From: Hofstenia miamia
Taxonomy: Eukaryota > Xenacoelomorpha > Acoela > Hofsteniidae
Length of the DNA stretch: 64,000 nucleotides
Direction: 5' to 3'
Assembly: GCA_900660155.1 (NCBI GenBank)
Contig: CABFPE010000197.1
Span: 1,001,010 to 1,065,009 of the forward strand
This document shows, piece after piece, positions 38,801 to 54,451 of this stretch (its first letter is position 1; each line of letters begins with the position of its first letter). Both the position numbers and the translations under genes were made by a program. Under the pieces are notes generated by a model that worked only from the letters and a program-made list of their open reading frames with translations, was not told the DNA's origin and did not search any database.

Positions 38801-41800
38801 AATGATCAAAGCTTATGAAGCCGACTACAACCCTGGACAGAATTAGCCTCTGAATTTATTGCCCAAATTTTTCTTTCATGTTTGAAGACATCTTAGCTAG
38901 CTCAACACATTAGGCGTCCTGAATTTCTCCTAGCAATTCATTGAATAGCTTTCGCATAGCTCTTATTGCATTTGAGATAGTTGCAGAGACAGAGTGTCCT
39001 GTCTTATATAGCATTTGAAACTGTGTGACATTCATGCAGTTTCACCAGCATTAATTCACACACAGATGAATAAATGAATGAATTTGTTGCTCATTTGTAC
39101 TGCTATTTCTAAAAGTCACAAGAAATTGATACATTGACAGACAACAGAATTCATTGATTTTTTTAAGAATATAAGAAGAAACTTTATGAGGAATTCTCGA
39201 TCCGATCCCGAGGATAAGAATATGTGTTGCACAATTAGATGAGTTGGCCTGACACGCACCAACAATATAGGTATTTAGAATAAGATTAAAATATGAGTTT
39301 TGTTAGGAGCCATTAATACGAGTAATAATAGTTCATTTTTTCTACTACAAAAAGCAAACGTGAGTTAATTGAATCACTTTTGTTATATATCTGTATATTT
39401 TTAATTCTATATGAGCCAGAAAGGTGACGGCGTTATGAATTGATACACTATTGATAGCAATGTTTATAGAAGAAAAATCAGTTTCTTAAAGCTCATTTAA
39501 AATTTATGCTCGCATGATATATCATTTGCGCGACTATCAAGATTTCTTTGCCTTTTCGAAACAAAATTATAATACTTAAGACCCAGGCATAGTATAATCA
39601 TTCAGATATTTGATGCGTAAAACAGTAATCAATGACTTTACAAATATTGTTAAACAGCTTTGTTTTTGCAACAAACACCAGAATGTTTTCCAAGACGACA
39701 GTGTAAATGAGAAGTGACGTTAAGGATTTGCAAAATGGTATTTTGTAAATCAGCTGACAAACCGAATGTTTCCAAACATGTATAACTCACAGCATATGAA
39801 GTATACTGATGACTTTAAAAATGATTATATAATACAATTTGCACTGATTTAAGGCTTCAACGATTGATAATAATAGATTATTAAAAGAATAAATGTGTTT
39901 CGATGATTTGATTTACAGGAAAAATCTCATCGAAATTCACTGTTCCACAGCCTAACAGCTTTGCAAATACAAAAAATTATAGGCGGCTTTAAGTTCGAAG
40001 GTTGGACCAAATTAAGAAACATATGCCAGAAGAATAGTTTCCAGGGAAGTTGTCAGACTATATTACATAACAATAGTTTGTTGTAAACTTTATTAGATTT
40101 TTTGAAGCTAGTGCAATTAGAGAAAAAAATTCAAATATTGAGCAGGCATATTATGCAGAAAATGTAACCCTTAATACACACACTCAATAAAAAATTGCTT
40201 TGAATTCCTTGTTCATAGAAATCAAAAAATGGTCTCGTTAAAACTGGACACCATGAATATAAAGATTAACATATTTAAAAATAAATACGAAATCAGTAAA
40301 CATGAAGTAATGAATGCATTTAGATTTTAAAAATTACCTCTGTATTTATATACTTAATTAAATAAATACTAAGCATTATAGAAATAATTATGTAAATAAA
40401 AATCTGAACGAAGGTAGATTCAAAAATCAACGAACCACTATTCGAATCCTACTGTAAAACCATTTTAATAAGACTTCATATATTTCTATCGAGTTAAAAT
40501 TTTTTGCAAGAGCTGCTAACATTTATTCTTAAAAGCATCTCATACAAAGGCCTTATATTGTATATTATTTTGCAAAAAACTATTGATATATTAGGAGTTG
40601 CCCTATTCCAATGATCATTGGTGAAATGTTTAAGCCAAATACAAAGAATCCTTGAAGTGTGCTTAGTTAGTAAAAAGTGAATTTATAATTTAATTTTTTT
40701 TAACTGTATAATACACATTGGTTTAAAAGGAGAGTAGAAAAGAAAATGAGAAGCCAAGCTCAAATTCTGATCTCGATTCTACCTTTGACTATAACATTAT
40801 AAGGTATTAATGACTACACAGCGCTTGAATTAATGTGAAATCGGTGTTAAATTTCTATAAAACAGCCGCAAAATTTTACGGTTGATTAAAATTATAAATA
40901 TTACTAAGCTCAAAATTAATTGAGAACAGAAGATATAATGATAAAATAACAAACCTGAAAGGATTAAGTCAAACCCCCTTTTCAAAAAGCGATATTTGCA
41001 ATAATAGGCACTACAGCATAATTCAATGCAGAAATTCGATAAAATACAAACGACAACTTTTAACATATATTAAATATAAAAATGTAAAATTTGCTTTAGA
41101 TTAGGTTTGGAAATGTGTGAAAAGATGGGAAGGATTGCGTTAAGACTAGGTCAATTATAACTACAAATAAACTGTTAAATATTGTAGATGTATTGAAAAG
41201 AGGTAGACCATGTGTTGATTTGAGGACAGCATTTTGTGTAGACTCGCGTTTTCATAGATGTAATAACTTTTGCCAATTCCAGCCAAATCTCATCAAACAC
41301 ACACAAACACCAAGTATCAAAGTCATGTTCGAGATGCACAGTAATACATCTTAACTGACAGCTCATTTAAAACTGTGGTATTCATAACGATAGAGCTACA
41401 TTTCAACTTATCAACGTTGAGGAACATAACTCAGACAATAGTATAAGATGCTGGCAACATAATTATACTCAAAAAGCAGTAGATTGAGTACATATATAAA
41501 TTATACCAATCAAAATATGCAAAACCAGATTAAAAGAATTATTCAGAGACAATTTTTACATAATTGACTATTCCATTAAAAAATATTGTAAAAATATTCT
41601 ATGTCTGTCATAGTTGTTGCATAGTACTATATCTATATTATTAGTCTATTTTTTGTTCTTTTCTAATATTGTTTCGTGTGTATATTTGGATAAAAAAGCT
41701 GTAATTTTAATATAATTAGAAATAATATAAAAGGTTTTCGGAAAATTATCTCCTGAGTGCCAGTGATCACATATGATACTGTATTACAGCAGTGATCTAT

Positions 41801-44800
41801 ATGACACGCCAAACATCGTTAATTCAATTAAAATTTGTCATTCAACGTGTTTCCGGAAAAAATTTATAAAAAAGTTACTAATGAATTAAGCTAGTTATCA
41901 TTCCTGGACATGGTATCATCACTTCACCACATTTTCAAAATTAACAAAAAGGATAAAACTCTCAATTGAAAAATAGTAAGAATCTGTGTTTAGAAATTGC
42001 CGCAGTTCTCCTTCAATTTGCAAAAAGTCGAGTTCATATGAACCGGCTACAATGACTTTTAACCATACTCACGATTGACCTTGAAAATTATCTAATCATC
42101 ATGATGAAATATTCGAACAAATATTTAAGCGTCATAAAGAAACAGTCTAAAATTTCCAAATTCAGGAGTAATATTGGATGATTTTTTGTTGGTAGTTATT
42201 CAAAATAATCGTCGAGATATAGGTATGCAAAAATTTATATTCTATAGAGAAAATTAATATCTCGAAAAAAAATATTTTACACGAAAATTGTTAATAGAAT
42301 CAATTTTTAACAGTCCAATGAAAATATTCATATTGAATATTTGGAAATATATAAAAAAATTTGAAAAATGTAAAATAGTATGTGGTATTTCGGTGAATTA
42401 CGAATAAACAACCTGTAGTGGCAACATTTTCGTAGTAGGTTGGCGAGAGATCGTTTGGTGGGTCATACAAAGCTTCATCTTCTAAGATAGCTTGACATTT
42501 GGCTCCATCGTCCACGGGTCGGCTCCCCTGACAGCCGCGGTCGAAGGTCTGGTTAACTACGTGGAGATGTTGTTGGGATTGTTTGGCTAAATAGGTGAAC
42601 ATTGGTGAACGCACTTCAACGAGTGGTTAAACATTTGCGCAAAATTATATAGACAAACGTGCGATCCAATAAGAGTAACGCACAGTGCAATTGAGTGAAA
42701 ATTTAACCAAATTTAATAATAGCAAAGCGCTAAATTCATGAGTTTGACCCATTAAACTACTTAGTATTAAGCCATGACCGCGGCACTCGAGTGCCAAACG
42801 CTCCTTTACGCATTTGTGGAGAAAGTAAATATCTCGATTTTTATTGTTTACAAAAAGGTTTCAATACACAACTAAAATTTGAACACAATTTTAAAATTAA
42901 ACGATACTAAAAATATATAAGTAGCAAACCAATAAAAAATTTTGACGCTAAACGCGACAGGTTTTTTAAAAACATGCATCTTAAGAAACGATAATATAAC
43001 AGTAACTGACGTATTCTGATTACAAAAAACTGCAATTGTATTATAGTTGGCTGCAAAAAAATGAGACTAGAAAAAAGGCATATTACTTTTGAACTACTGA
43101 ACGTAACAACTCAAGAAAGGTAAGATTTTAAAGATACATTAAAGGACTATAAGTAAAAAGCATCAAAGTCTAATTTGTTTTCCTCCTGTAGAAATAACTT
43201 CATTCAAACGAACTGAAACTGATTTCATTAAATTGGACTTCATTTCAGATGTCAAAATGTGTTGACTTTCTTGGATTTTTTCTTTTAAATCGGATATATT
43301 TTTCGGATTTTTCTTCTCAACATCATTTTTCAATATCTGCCACACGTTTTCGATTGAAGAAAGATCAGCAGAACTTGGTGGCCATTGCAAAAACTGGATA
43401 TTATTTTCAGAAAACCAATTTTTTGTCTTTGCTGACGTGTGCGGGGTTGCTCCGTCCTGTTGGAGTATCCATCCATCATCATATAAAGCATCAGCATAAG
43501 GCATAAATTCAGCTATAATTTGGCAATATCTTTGACTGTCGATTGTGGCTTTTCCGTCTAAAATTTTCAAATAAAACCCACGATAGGAAAGTGCTCCCCA
43601 AACCATAATTTTTTGGTCGAACTTTGGAACCGCTTTTGTTGGTCTTGGACATTTCTTTGACGACCACACTTGTACTTTGTTTCTGTGTATTTGAAATACG
43701 CACTCATCAGTTATCCAAACATCTTCAAAAGTGTAGTCTTTCCAATCTTTCACGAAATTTAATCTTTTTTCTTGATGTTCTTTTGTAATCAGAAGTCGAT
43801 TTTTTCTGCCAATTTTTGTAACTTCCTTTTTTTCAGTGTTCTCTGAACTGTGGTTTCATGCACAGAGATGTCGGCTTCAGTTTGAAGTCGGTTTGCAATT
43901 TTTTTCCCAGAAATATAGGGATTTTTGAGAGCAATTGCGACTGTTTTCTGAATGAATTTTCCAATAATTTTTCGAGGGCGTCCACTTCCTTTTCTTCTTT
44001 TGAGAGATTCTCCTTGTCGAATTTTTTTCAGCTTTCGAAAATAAGTTGATCGAGAAATTTGCGATGTCGCAAAGGCGTTTTCAAGCTGTTCCAACGTTTC
44101 CATTCCGAATAAATCAAGTAGAAACTTTGCAAAGCAAAACAATTTCTTTGGTAAAAGTTTTCAAATAATTACGAAGTACCAGTTTAATTAATTAACTTTT
44201 TTGTTTGACCATTTTAAAGTTCACAAAATTCTCGTTGTCTTACTTTTATAGTTTTCCTCTATAACGTCTCAATACGTTTCCACAAAGCGTGAAAAAATAG
44301 GTGTTCAATCTCATTTTTTTGCAGCCAACTATAAGAACTGGTTGGAATATACCCGTAGTTGCATAGTTGCTATTTTTCAAAGCACGCGTACAGTGTGGAG
44401 TGATGCTGTTTACGACGCGGTTTAAATATTTGTGGATTCAAGAATCTCTAACATCGCGCATCTCTATTATATAGAGACAGACTTAAAAAAACATCAAGAA
44501 ATCAGAATGCGGTCTTAATATAGTTATTGAAAAAGTACTTCACCTTTGCCAGATTATGTTCAATTCTCCGAAATTAACCAGTACATTTGAACTGTATTTA
44601 TCACTACGTTCAAGCAGCGTACTTATTAATACGGGAATGTCAGATATCAAATTTTTAATGTTTTTGCAAATTATAATTAAATCTGCGGACTTAATTACGG
44701 ACTTCTTGAATTGAAATTAATTAACGTTACGGGTAGTTGCGAGGACCGTTTTCAGTTGTAATTGAAAAACATTGCTTTCTATTAATACAAAATTCTTATA

Positions 44801-47800
44801 ATTAAAATACAGTCAATCCAAACATTATTCCATAAATTTAAGTAATATTGCATCTTTCACTCTACATTTTTATAAAAACTATTGCAAGAGTAGATAAGTC
44901 AATTGTCCAACTAGAAAAGAAAAAAACTACTGTCAAGCAATTAATTCATTTAAAAAATAAAGCATTTAATATTATTATTATTATTTAAGTAATGAACAAT
45001 ATAATTAGTTTAAAGCATCCAATCTAAGAATAAGAAATGTAAAGAATTGAAAACTTAAATATGTAGTGTATTGATTTATGGATGAATTTAATATTAAGTA
45101 TATATAATTTTCTTTATTGGTTCAAAGAAATTTGTAATGGGCGCTTCGCCCGCTTACCCTGAATGCACGCCTCTGCGTTCAAGTTCAATAGATTCTTGAA
45201 TAACAATGATTTTGTATGGTAGTAATGCTGTTTAAATTTAAGACCTCGAAAGCATAAACAATGATAACGGAATGTATAGCCCATAGGAGACTGCAATTGC
45301 GTTTACCTTAACCCTATTACCTGAATCATTACATTTCTATATTCCATGACTGAACAAAGCTAGTTCAAGACCCATGACTTTTGGACTTTTTCTAAACATA
45401 TTGACAACAGGAAAAAAAAGAAAATGGTATAAATCAATATTTTAAAGTATGTAATGATATTTTTCAGTATAAAAAGAAAAATGCTATGGAAATGTTTGGT
45501 TATTTAGTGCTGCCATTATGCGAGCGTTAGTGGTTAATATTTATGATGTATATTTACTATCAGTTTGTTAAAAAACATTTGTAGCTTATTTTAGTATATA
45601 TTTGGTATCTATTTTTTGATGAAAAGATTATTTGAATTTCAAACAACAGTTGGAGATGGGGGTACATTTTTCCAAGTGTCAACAGTACTTTATGTCAAAT
45701 CTTCAAAAAATATTTGGATATTATTCCTCTAACGAATTTAATCATTTTTTATTATTTTAGGTATATTTGGCTAGTTAAACATTAATTTTACTGATTGAGG
45801 CTCTAGTTACATCTGCTGGGTTTTTAACATGTCGAAAATACTCCGATACAATGTAAGGTTAATTAGTCAGTATTTTGTTACATGTAATTTATTTAGGCCG
45901 AGATAACAGCAAATTTACAAATATATAAAAGGCTACAAATGCATTTAGAAATGATTACCTTTAGCATCAAATGGCATCATATATTCGTCTTCAGCACCTG
46001 AGCGTTGTGGCAAAACTGTGACACAGTCTTTAGGATCGCTATATTGTTCGAACACTATGGGGTTGTTGTCGCACTCATCAGGCGGCAATTTTCCGATGTC
46101 GTCTTCAGTCATAGAAGTACCAGCACCAAAGTAAGTTTGAGTGAGGTAGATACAGCCCTAAAAAAACCTTTGAAATCACATGATAAAAGTGCTATTGGAC
46201 TAAAAATTAGTTAGGAAACTTCCCTAAAAATTAATCGCAACCGAAATTTCATATGGGTAATAAAGGGATTAGCATTTTTCCAATAATGTATATGAATACT
46301 GAGCACTTATTTAAAACCGCATAAATCCCCGCAATATCTTTACATGTAGAAGAAGCCACCATGATTCATAAACAAACACTGGGTGAAGTCAGCGAATAAG
46401 CATCCAACTTAGTTGAATATGGTTTTACAAAAACAATGAAAAACATTAACATCCGATTTCATCCAAACAGCTATGCAATGCAAGGCTATGCAAGATTATA
46501 ATTTTACAAACTTAAAATGCAAAAAATTACATTTATATATGCACAAAGTATAAAACACAACTTATTAAAATTAAGTATGGTCGATAACTAATATTAAATA
46601 TAAATCACGGTTATAATGACTAGAAGGCAATGACCATTTGAGACAAATATTTGGATCTTAAAAAGATTTTTAAAGGAAGTTCAACACAATGCTAAAAATG
46701 AAATATATAGCTATTGTAGTTAGGGAGGCTGGTATCATCAAAATAATTTATTCAATTTTTAAACACATGGAAATCCCTATTTTAAATATCTTTTTTTGGC
46801 TCTAAATGTAGCAACTTAACTTAGCGATCTCTGCAAACCTTAATATTGGTAATTTTAATATCTATATGGGCGTTGGGAAAAAAAATTAAATTTATGCAAA
46901 ATTAGTCGTTTCTCAAGCAACCCTCTACAAAATATTGTGAAATATTGCAAAATTATCTGTCGTTAATAGAAATACTGAGTCAACAAAAAATGTTTATAAG
47001 TATTTCCACTAACAGAAAAAATAGCTTTAGCTTAGGCTGTGCGCAAAAACCAGCAGCTTGAAAGCAAAGACGTTTAAAGTGAATGAACCCTACCTATATT
47101 TTAAATTCGAGAGGACCAAATACAAAAGCTCAGCAGCGATTGATACGCTTAAATGTAAAGTAATTGTATTGTGTCCTTAATGAGATCTCTGGTACAAGTA
47201 GGTTAGTTAACCAAGGAAGCAAATATCTAAACGTGGTGGGATTATATAGAAAGTTAAGTTATTCAATCTTCATAATTAAATGAAACTAAAAAAGCACTCT
47301 ATTTCATCGATTAATATTCACACGATGAAATTGGCACTACTTAGAACTTTTCAAAGGATGTTCATTAAAATTCTTCTTTTGATGGAAGTTTATTAATGTT
47401 ACATTTGTGCACACGTGAATGTAAATCAGAAATAATTTTCATTATTGTATGCAGGCAGTGCTCCAGATTTTAACGTAAACTTAATGAGATCTTTCTTAGA
47501 TTAATAACTATCTGAAGATTGTTTGCATACACTCGAGAAATCCAGTTAACAAAATACATGTAAAACTAAGCTGAAGAAATGGTATTATAAAGTAGAATGA
47601 TTGTGGGAATATGTTCATCAATACTTAAAAAATTATAATATGAACTATTTCCAGTGTAGTGGGAAAATTAAAAAAGGACCAATATCAATGTATAAATGAC
47701 ACTTAATAATTCGCAACAATGTTTGTGAAAGGGTTGCAATAAAAAGTTTTTTAAAACATGGTTTATTGTATTTTATGTTTTATCAATTTGTTTTGGTTTC

Positions 47801-50800
47801 GTAAGTGTACTATTTTATTTGTATTATTATGCATTTGCTTACAATTGAATGTATCATATAAATTATAATACAAAAATGAAAGAATTATTAAATTGTAAAA
47901 TCTACAAATGTTACAGTAGCAGTTATTTAACTGCTTATATAGGAATTCGAGCTTCCTCGGCCTTCTGAATACCCAAAGATGATTGCAATTTGCGTAATTT
48001 GTCCCCAGGGTTGAAAAATGGTCGTCAAAGCGCAAGAAAATGAGATACAGCCAAGGTTGGCAAAAAAAGTGTATTTTTACAAAAAATGTTTTAAACGTTT
48101 AAACATTTTGCGAAAAACACAAGTAGTAGCACACATTAAATTTTGATAAACTTATCGACATTCATTTTTCGTTTCATAAACGTAAACAAAACGTAAGTTT
48201 TCCTATTTTGTCGGTAGAAAATCGGTTATAAAAGTATGAATGGACGAAACCCAAAATAATTTTCCAAACATTCTTATATAAATTTGAAAAAAAACATTTA
48301 AAAAACATTGCAAAAAGCAGTTGTTTTAAACAGTGTTTAAAACATGTTTTAACCAGGGCCTGTTTAAAACATGCCAACCCTGGCTCAGAGCTGCAACCAT
48401 GCCTGGTTTTTGAAGGCACGGCCCGGCACGGAGTTGCAAAAATATTTTTTGGGCGTGGCACGGTTATTGAAAAATACAATTTGGCACGGCGCGGCACGTT
48501 TTCATATTTGGCAACAAATATGGCTTTTAGAATTTTTCAAAATTTCTCTAGTAAATAAAGTGATTACAGCCAGTGTATTATGTCTTATAAGTAAACAAAA
48601 ATTAGTAAATTGAAAATATATTAGCCAGAATCGCCGATCGCACAATTTCCATTCTGTTCGCATGAAATGTGAAAATAGACAATAAGACAACTACAAAGAA
48701 CAAAAAAGGTTGTTATTTACAAACGTTTTTAATATTTTCAAAATGTTTTTAGAAAAGAATGAAGTCAAGTCTCTGGCTTCAAGCGTTATCGCCGTTTTTC
48801 AAGCAAACGACCGGTGTTTGAAAATAACCTTTCTGAAGTGGCTTCACTTGCTGGCACACCCAATAAAAATGTATCGAATTGGCTTAAGTATGGAAAATTT
48901 ACAGCATTTTGACCCCACCATTTAATAACACCATCACAGTGTATTATTGGCATATCTGCATAACGATCGACTTCACTGACCGAGGACTTCGTAGGACAAG
49001 AAAACTCATCCAGTACGGACCTATTCGTTGTATTAATTAATTAACTAGCCAATTAAAGTTGATGTTACACTAGGCTATCTTACTCAAGTTATGATATAAT
49101 TTATATAACGAATTAATACATTGCTTTAAAGGACAATGTCACTTTTAGGCGTTGAAATATTTTTAGTAACCACTCCACACATCTCTAGTCTGAACTGTAC
49201 AGTTCACTGACAAATTTTAGAGATCTCTACTTATGTATATTCTAAACTTAAAACAATACAAGGATTTTTTCTATAAAAAATTATAAACGCTATGCTATTA
49301 AAACTTGCAAACGTGATTTACTCTAAACTAACAAAAACTAATTCTGAAATCATCACTGAAAACTATTAGATTTCAAAAAACAGAAATTTTGAAATTGATT
49401 TAAACCCTTTCGGTTCTGAATTTTTTATGTAAAAACAGTTTCTTGAATACATGATAGTTGAATACAGTAGCTTTCACATAATGCTATGTATTAATGGAAA
49501 GTTTGTCGAATTTCTAACAATTCTGAATTCAAAAAAATGTTCAATATTTGTTCAGTCGCATAGCAAAAGAGAATATTTTTTTGTTCTACCTTTTGTCACC
49601 ATATAATTACTCCGACTCATTATATTCAAATACAAGAAGACAAAAACGTTTAGATAGTGGTCTGTTCAAATATGAAAAACAATGAAACGAAAACAAAAAA
49701 GTCATATCCAAAAATGACAATCAAATTTGGTGACAAATTCCAGTAGCTGATACTATGGTTATTCAAATGATAAAAAGAAAAATATTTACGCTGAGTAAAA
49801 TTCAATAAAACAGTGTTACTTAGCCATCAGAATCAGCTGATTCTCTCAAGTCCGATGACCACAATCACTCGATATGTATCCTAGTTTATTATCACAATCA
49901 CTATCTTCTCCACTGGAATCGCTTAGAAATCAATCCATAATATTATAGTCTCTGTCAGGTACTTTTGGTCCATAGCAAGTTATTACAGAAAAATTATAAC
50001 TAACAAACCTTCGTCATTTTAAAAAAGTAACAAATGATCTCATCTTACCAATAACACATCGAAATTCTTATAAAAACTCTGAAAAATGCCTCTCTACCAC
50101 ATGTTTACGTTTTTCATATTCCCTAATGTCGATAGATGGCACATGTAATACTGCATTTCTTCAAATATACTGCTGGTTAGAATTGGGGACGAAGATGTTG
50201 AATCTTATTTTTTCTGCTGAATAACATTAGAAGCATTAGAAGTGCTTGTGTTTACAATTTCGTATATCTTTAACAAGTTCTTTATTGACAATGCGAGTAG
50301 GTAGGATTATTTCAATTAATTGAAACCATGTTGCAAGTAGTTATAGATTTTTTGCACCAAACTCCGTTCATTGAAGATTCATGATTTAGTAGAATACTGA
50401 AGACATCTTTTATCTAACACTGAGGTGAAAGCCTGTCACGGCTAACTGTGGTTTATGGCAGGCAGGAAGGTTTGAGGGTAAACACGGGACAAGAAAGTTT
50501 TTCTGTGGTATCTTCTAGCTAAAGGAATTTACTAGTCAATATCGAGTGGGACTAGAACATGAGATTAAATATTTCAAGAAAAGTGGAATCATCATTGGAT
50601 TGGGAATGAAATTAAAGGCCAACATATTTTTGTTAATAAAGTACTCGTTTCATTATCTTTGTTGGAATAATTCAGACATATTTGTTGCTTATTGGGCTAA
50701 GCTTGGACAAGCTGATAAATTGATGTAAGGGTGTTCATAGAACACTTAAATGGCTGTCTATGCAACGGGTTTTGGACTAAATCCAATTAGCGTAACTGTA

Positions 50801-53800
50801 ACTGGAGAAAAAATTGGTCCAACAGAATCCTATAGAAAACATGATAAATGAGTAGGTTTTAGGGAAAATCTTCTGTCTGTGATAAATTTTAATCTACGAA
50901 GTAAATGATGCCTCCTGATATAAGAATAAATTAATTAAAAATTAATTTGCTTTTTGTATCTAGCATAAAATTGGGGTGCATATTGTCTTTCCACGATATT
51001 TCTGTTTGTTGAGTGGAAACAAGATGGGGCGGTTAAGTTAAATGTATCTTACTTATAAGTAGCGTCGGGGCGCACAAGTAATTAAGTCCCCTTCTACCTC
51101 TTGATTAGCATATCAACATTATTGTAGAACATCTAGCTTTCTTTTTATTTTTCTCAGGAAAAGCGCCACTATAATCATTGGAAAGCAGCTATATAATATA
51201 TACAAAGCCTTTTTTGGCTTTTGGTTGACATGTGGTCTAGTAAAACTTATAATGCAATTATTGGGGATTGCCCAACCTAATTAACTGATTGGTTGCTACA
51301 ATTGCGGCACTTCTAGCTTAAAGTTAAATAATTCATGTTTAAAAATTTATAAGAAATTATAAGAATTTAATGAATGATTTTGCGCCATCTAGCGAACATA
51401 CTGATAAAAACACGTATAACTCTAGAAATAGGGGATTTGTTGGAAGATATTTAAAAAACCTTGCAGAAATGGTGCGTATTATCTCAACAAATAGAAATAC
51501 AATAACTGAAATTGCTTTATAATTTTGAAATAAAAGCAAAATTAGTATCAAAATAAGAAATCGATTCAATTTGATCTTGTTTAATTCCTAGTTATTGTCT
51601 TTCGAACAGTCAGCTTTCTAGTAAATAACTACATAGATTCACAGTTAATTCGTAGTTAAAACCAAGTGAAGCCAATTTTATTCTACCACATAGAGTAATT
51701 CCAATTAGCGATAAAGTATAAAACAAGCGACTAATTTATACTAAAAATTGATGAACAAGCTTCGGAAAAAGGTGAGCTTTCTAAACGTTTTGCACCTAAA
51801 ATTTGATTGAAATAAAATACTGATCACTTCAATTTCAATTAGTCACTTTTCAATATCACTGGCTTGTATAGAAAAGAGGAGTTTGTCTGTCCAATCTGCA
51901 TTTCAGAACTGCAGTTCAAAGACAAAATGAAATTTGGTAAGAAATCTGAGAATTAAAATTATGTAAAATAGCTCTTTGAAATATTATAACCTCTGACAGC
52001 ATCATTTATGCTGATATGAAAATATAAAAATTGCAATTATATCATAATGGATATAAAAGGTAAAAAGGAATAGGGAACTGAATAGAATAAATTATTGTAC
52101 ACCAGGGGTGGGAACGGGTCGACACGACCCGCGGGTCTATTGGGATCAGAAATGGAAGCCGTACACTCAAATGGCGACAATGACCGGTCCGGGGACCTCA
52201 TCGGTGACCGGGGTTGATCGGTCCGGTGCACCTCATGTGGGTACCGGCTTTTACCAGTCCTCGCATTGTGAAGTGCCGGGTTTGGCCGCTTCACCTAGTT
52301 TCACCGTATTTAGAGGTTCAATTCTCTTTTTGACAAGCTGTGATCTGCACGTCTTTTTCAGTCCGTTTTTGCATTACATTTGTACAGTTCAAAGAACGTG
52401 TACTGAACGCATAAGCGTTGAATTTATCGTATTAACCCTAAGCATCTCATTATTCATTTAAAAGTAGAAACCAAAATATCGAGACAAATCACCCAAAGCT
52501 TGAAATTTGAATAATTGATTTTGTTTGAATATTGATAATCTTATGTAAATAATTTTAGATTTTAAAGTTTAGTAATAAATGGCGCGCTGTGATTAATTCT
52601 AAAAATCTATGGTGATGATTTTGAATCATAATTCTAAGCCCGTAGTGATTGTGAAATCAAAAATATAATCTAATAATGAGTTATGGATCTTATTGGTTTG
52701 TGTCTTAAAAGGCACAGTGGGCAATAGACATGCTTACTAACAGTTTCTATGAGTTCTAAATCATTACTATTATGATTCATGAGCAACGTACAACTGTAAA
52801 ATTTAAATGGAGAATTACAATTAAAAATGGTCAATGGTCTTAATGCTTAGATATTTAGATCCTTAAAGCTCTTATTTGCAGAATTTATATTACTGAATTG
52901 ACATCCAATGTTCAATGCACTATCACGTTATGCAATTGTATTTATTCAAATGATGACTTGATCCAGTTTAGAAATATGATATGTGATTTACTAACCTATT
53001 CACACAACCCTACAGTGAACATTAGTGAACTTTTTGTAAATTAGTGCATTTACAATCATATGTTAGTAAATATAATTATGGTAATTGTCACTTGCTTTCG
53101 CAACTTGAGATTTGAGAAACTACCAGACTAAATTATCTGATCAGTATGACTAGAGACCCATCTCAAAGTGACGGATTTTGACCGGTGAAATGAAATTAAA
53201 GGTCGTAGATTCGGTGCGTTACCGGTCCGGAGAAGTGGTCAGTACGACCGATTTCCATCTCTGGTTTTGATCAACTATTTGACGGATAAAATCGGGTCGG
53301 CTAATTATTTGTTTTAAATCGGGTCATGACAGGTTATTCAAATTCAAAAGTGCCATGTAATATAATACGATGTAGACTAACAATGTAATCAATGAATAAT
53401 TTGGAAGATTTTAGTATTAAAAAGGTTATTGTTTTACGAAAAATAAGATACTTCCCAGTTTTAATGTTATAGCTATCGTCAGAGCAAATCTTTTTTTAAT
53501 AATATGTCCTTATAATTCGCTACAATCAATCTTAGTTCCACCTTGGTAAAACAATTTCTTAATTTTTAAACACATTGGTGTGAAATCAAGTAGTTCACAG
53601 CACAGAATTTTATTATTTACAGCAACATAGAGAAACACGTTATAATTAATTATTACAATTATTGCTTCTACATGATCCCTGTGGCACTTCAAAACTACTT
53701 TTCTTTAGCTAAGGACGTAGTAATATAAGATTGCATATTTTTTCGATAACTTAAATGTGGAGTTCATAGATTACTGAAGAAAACATTTTCGGCTGCAGAA

Positions 53801-54420
53801 ATAGGTTTAGCCTTTTCTAACCCATTCCTTTAGCCTTCAAAAATTATGTATATATTAAATTGAATACAGAAATTTAAATTTTGGAAATGTAATGTTTTAT
53901 GTTGTCCCAGAATAGGAAAAATGTTTTGAAACGCGTTGCCTCGCTTAACTTTTTTAGTTTACTGTCAATAAACTTTTAATTTGCTTGATAAGAGAACAAA
54001 TGTGCGTTGGTACTACTGGCTAAAGTTATTTACAAGTAAACTTTACTTCGGAAATATTGGAACATAACTATTAATTATCGCCTTACATAAGTTAGTTAAT
54101 GAGATGATTTTGGTGTACTAAGACTTTGCAGAATACATGCAAGTGTAGATAAAAAATTCTGGTTGACTTACCATGGCGCAGGCCTGCATAAATCATTTTA
54201 TATGAAAAAACGAGAAGTTGCGATATGACAGGATAAAATAAATGTAAATCCGGTCAGGTCAGGATAATTTTTGAGGCAAACTCAGCCCTAGGCTATATAT
54301 ACACTTTCATTCTCTTTGCCTCTAGGAAAAATTTGGAAAATTCGCCGTTTACAAACTTGCTCCCAAGTAGTGAATAGCATTTCAATCTAAAAATTGTTGA
54401 AGCCAATTAAAAGACATTGT

Positions 54421-54451
<31 letters not shown>

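Noticed and set aside
43249-43506. Plus-strand frame over the transposase
   Set aside because: Antisense shadow of the Tc1-like transposase.
50510-51260. Possible old DNA-transposon coding debris
   Set aside because: Several short open pieces but no catalytic or family motif I could name.
52108-52461. 117-codon plus-strand frame
   Set aside because: Lies in the GC-rich end of a hAT-like element; composition explains the openness.
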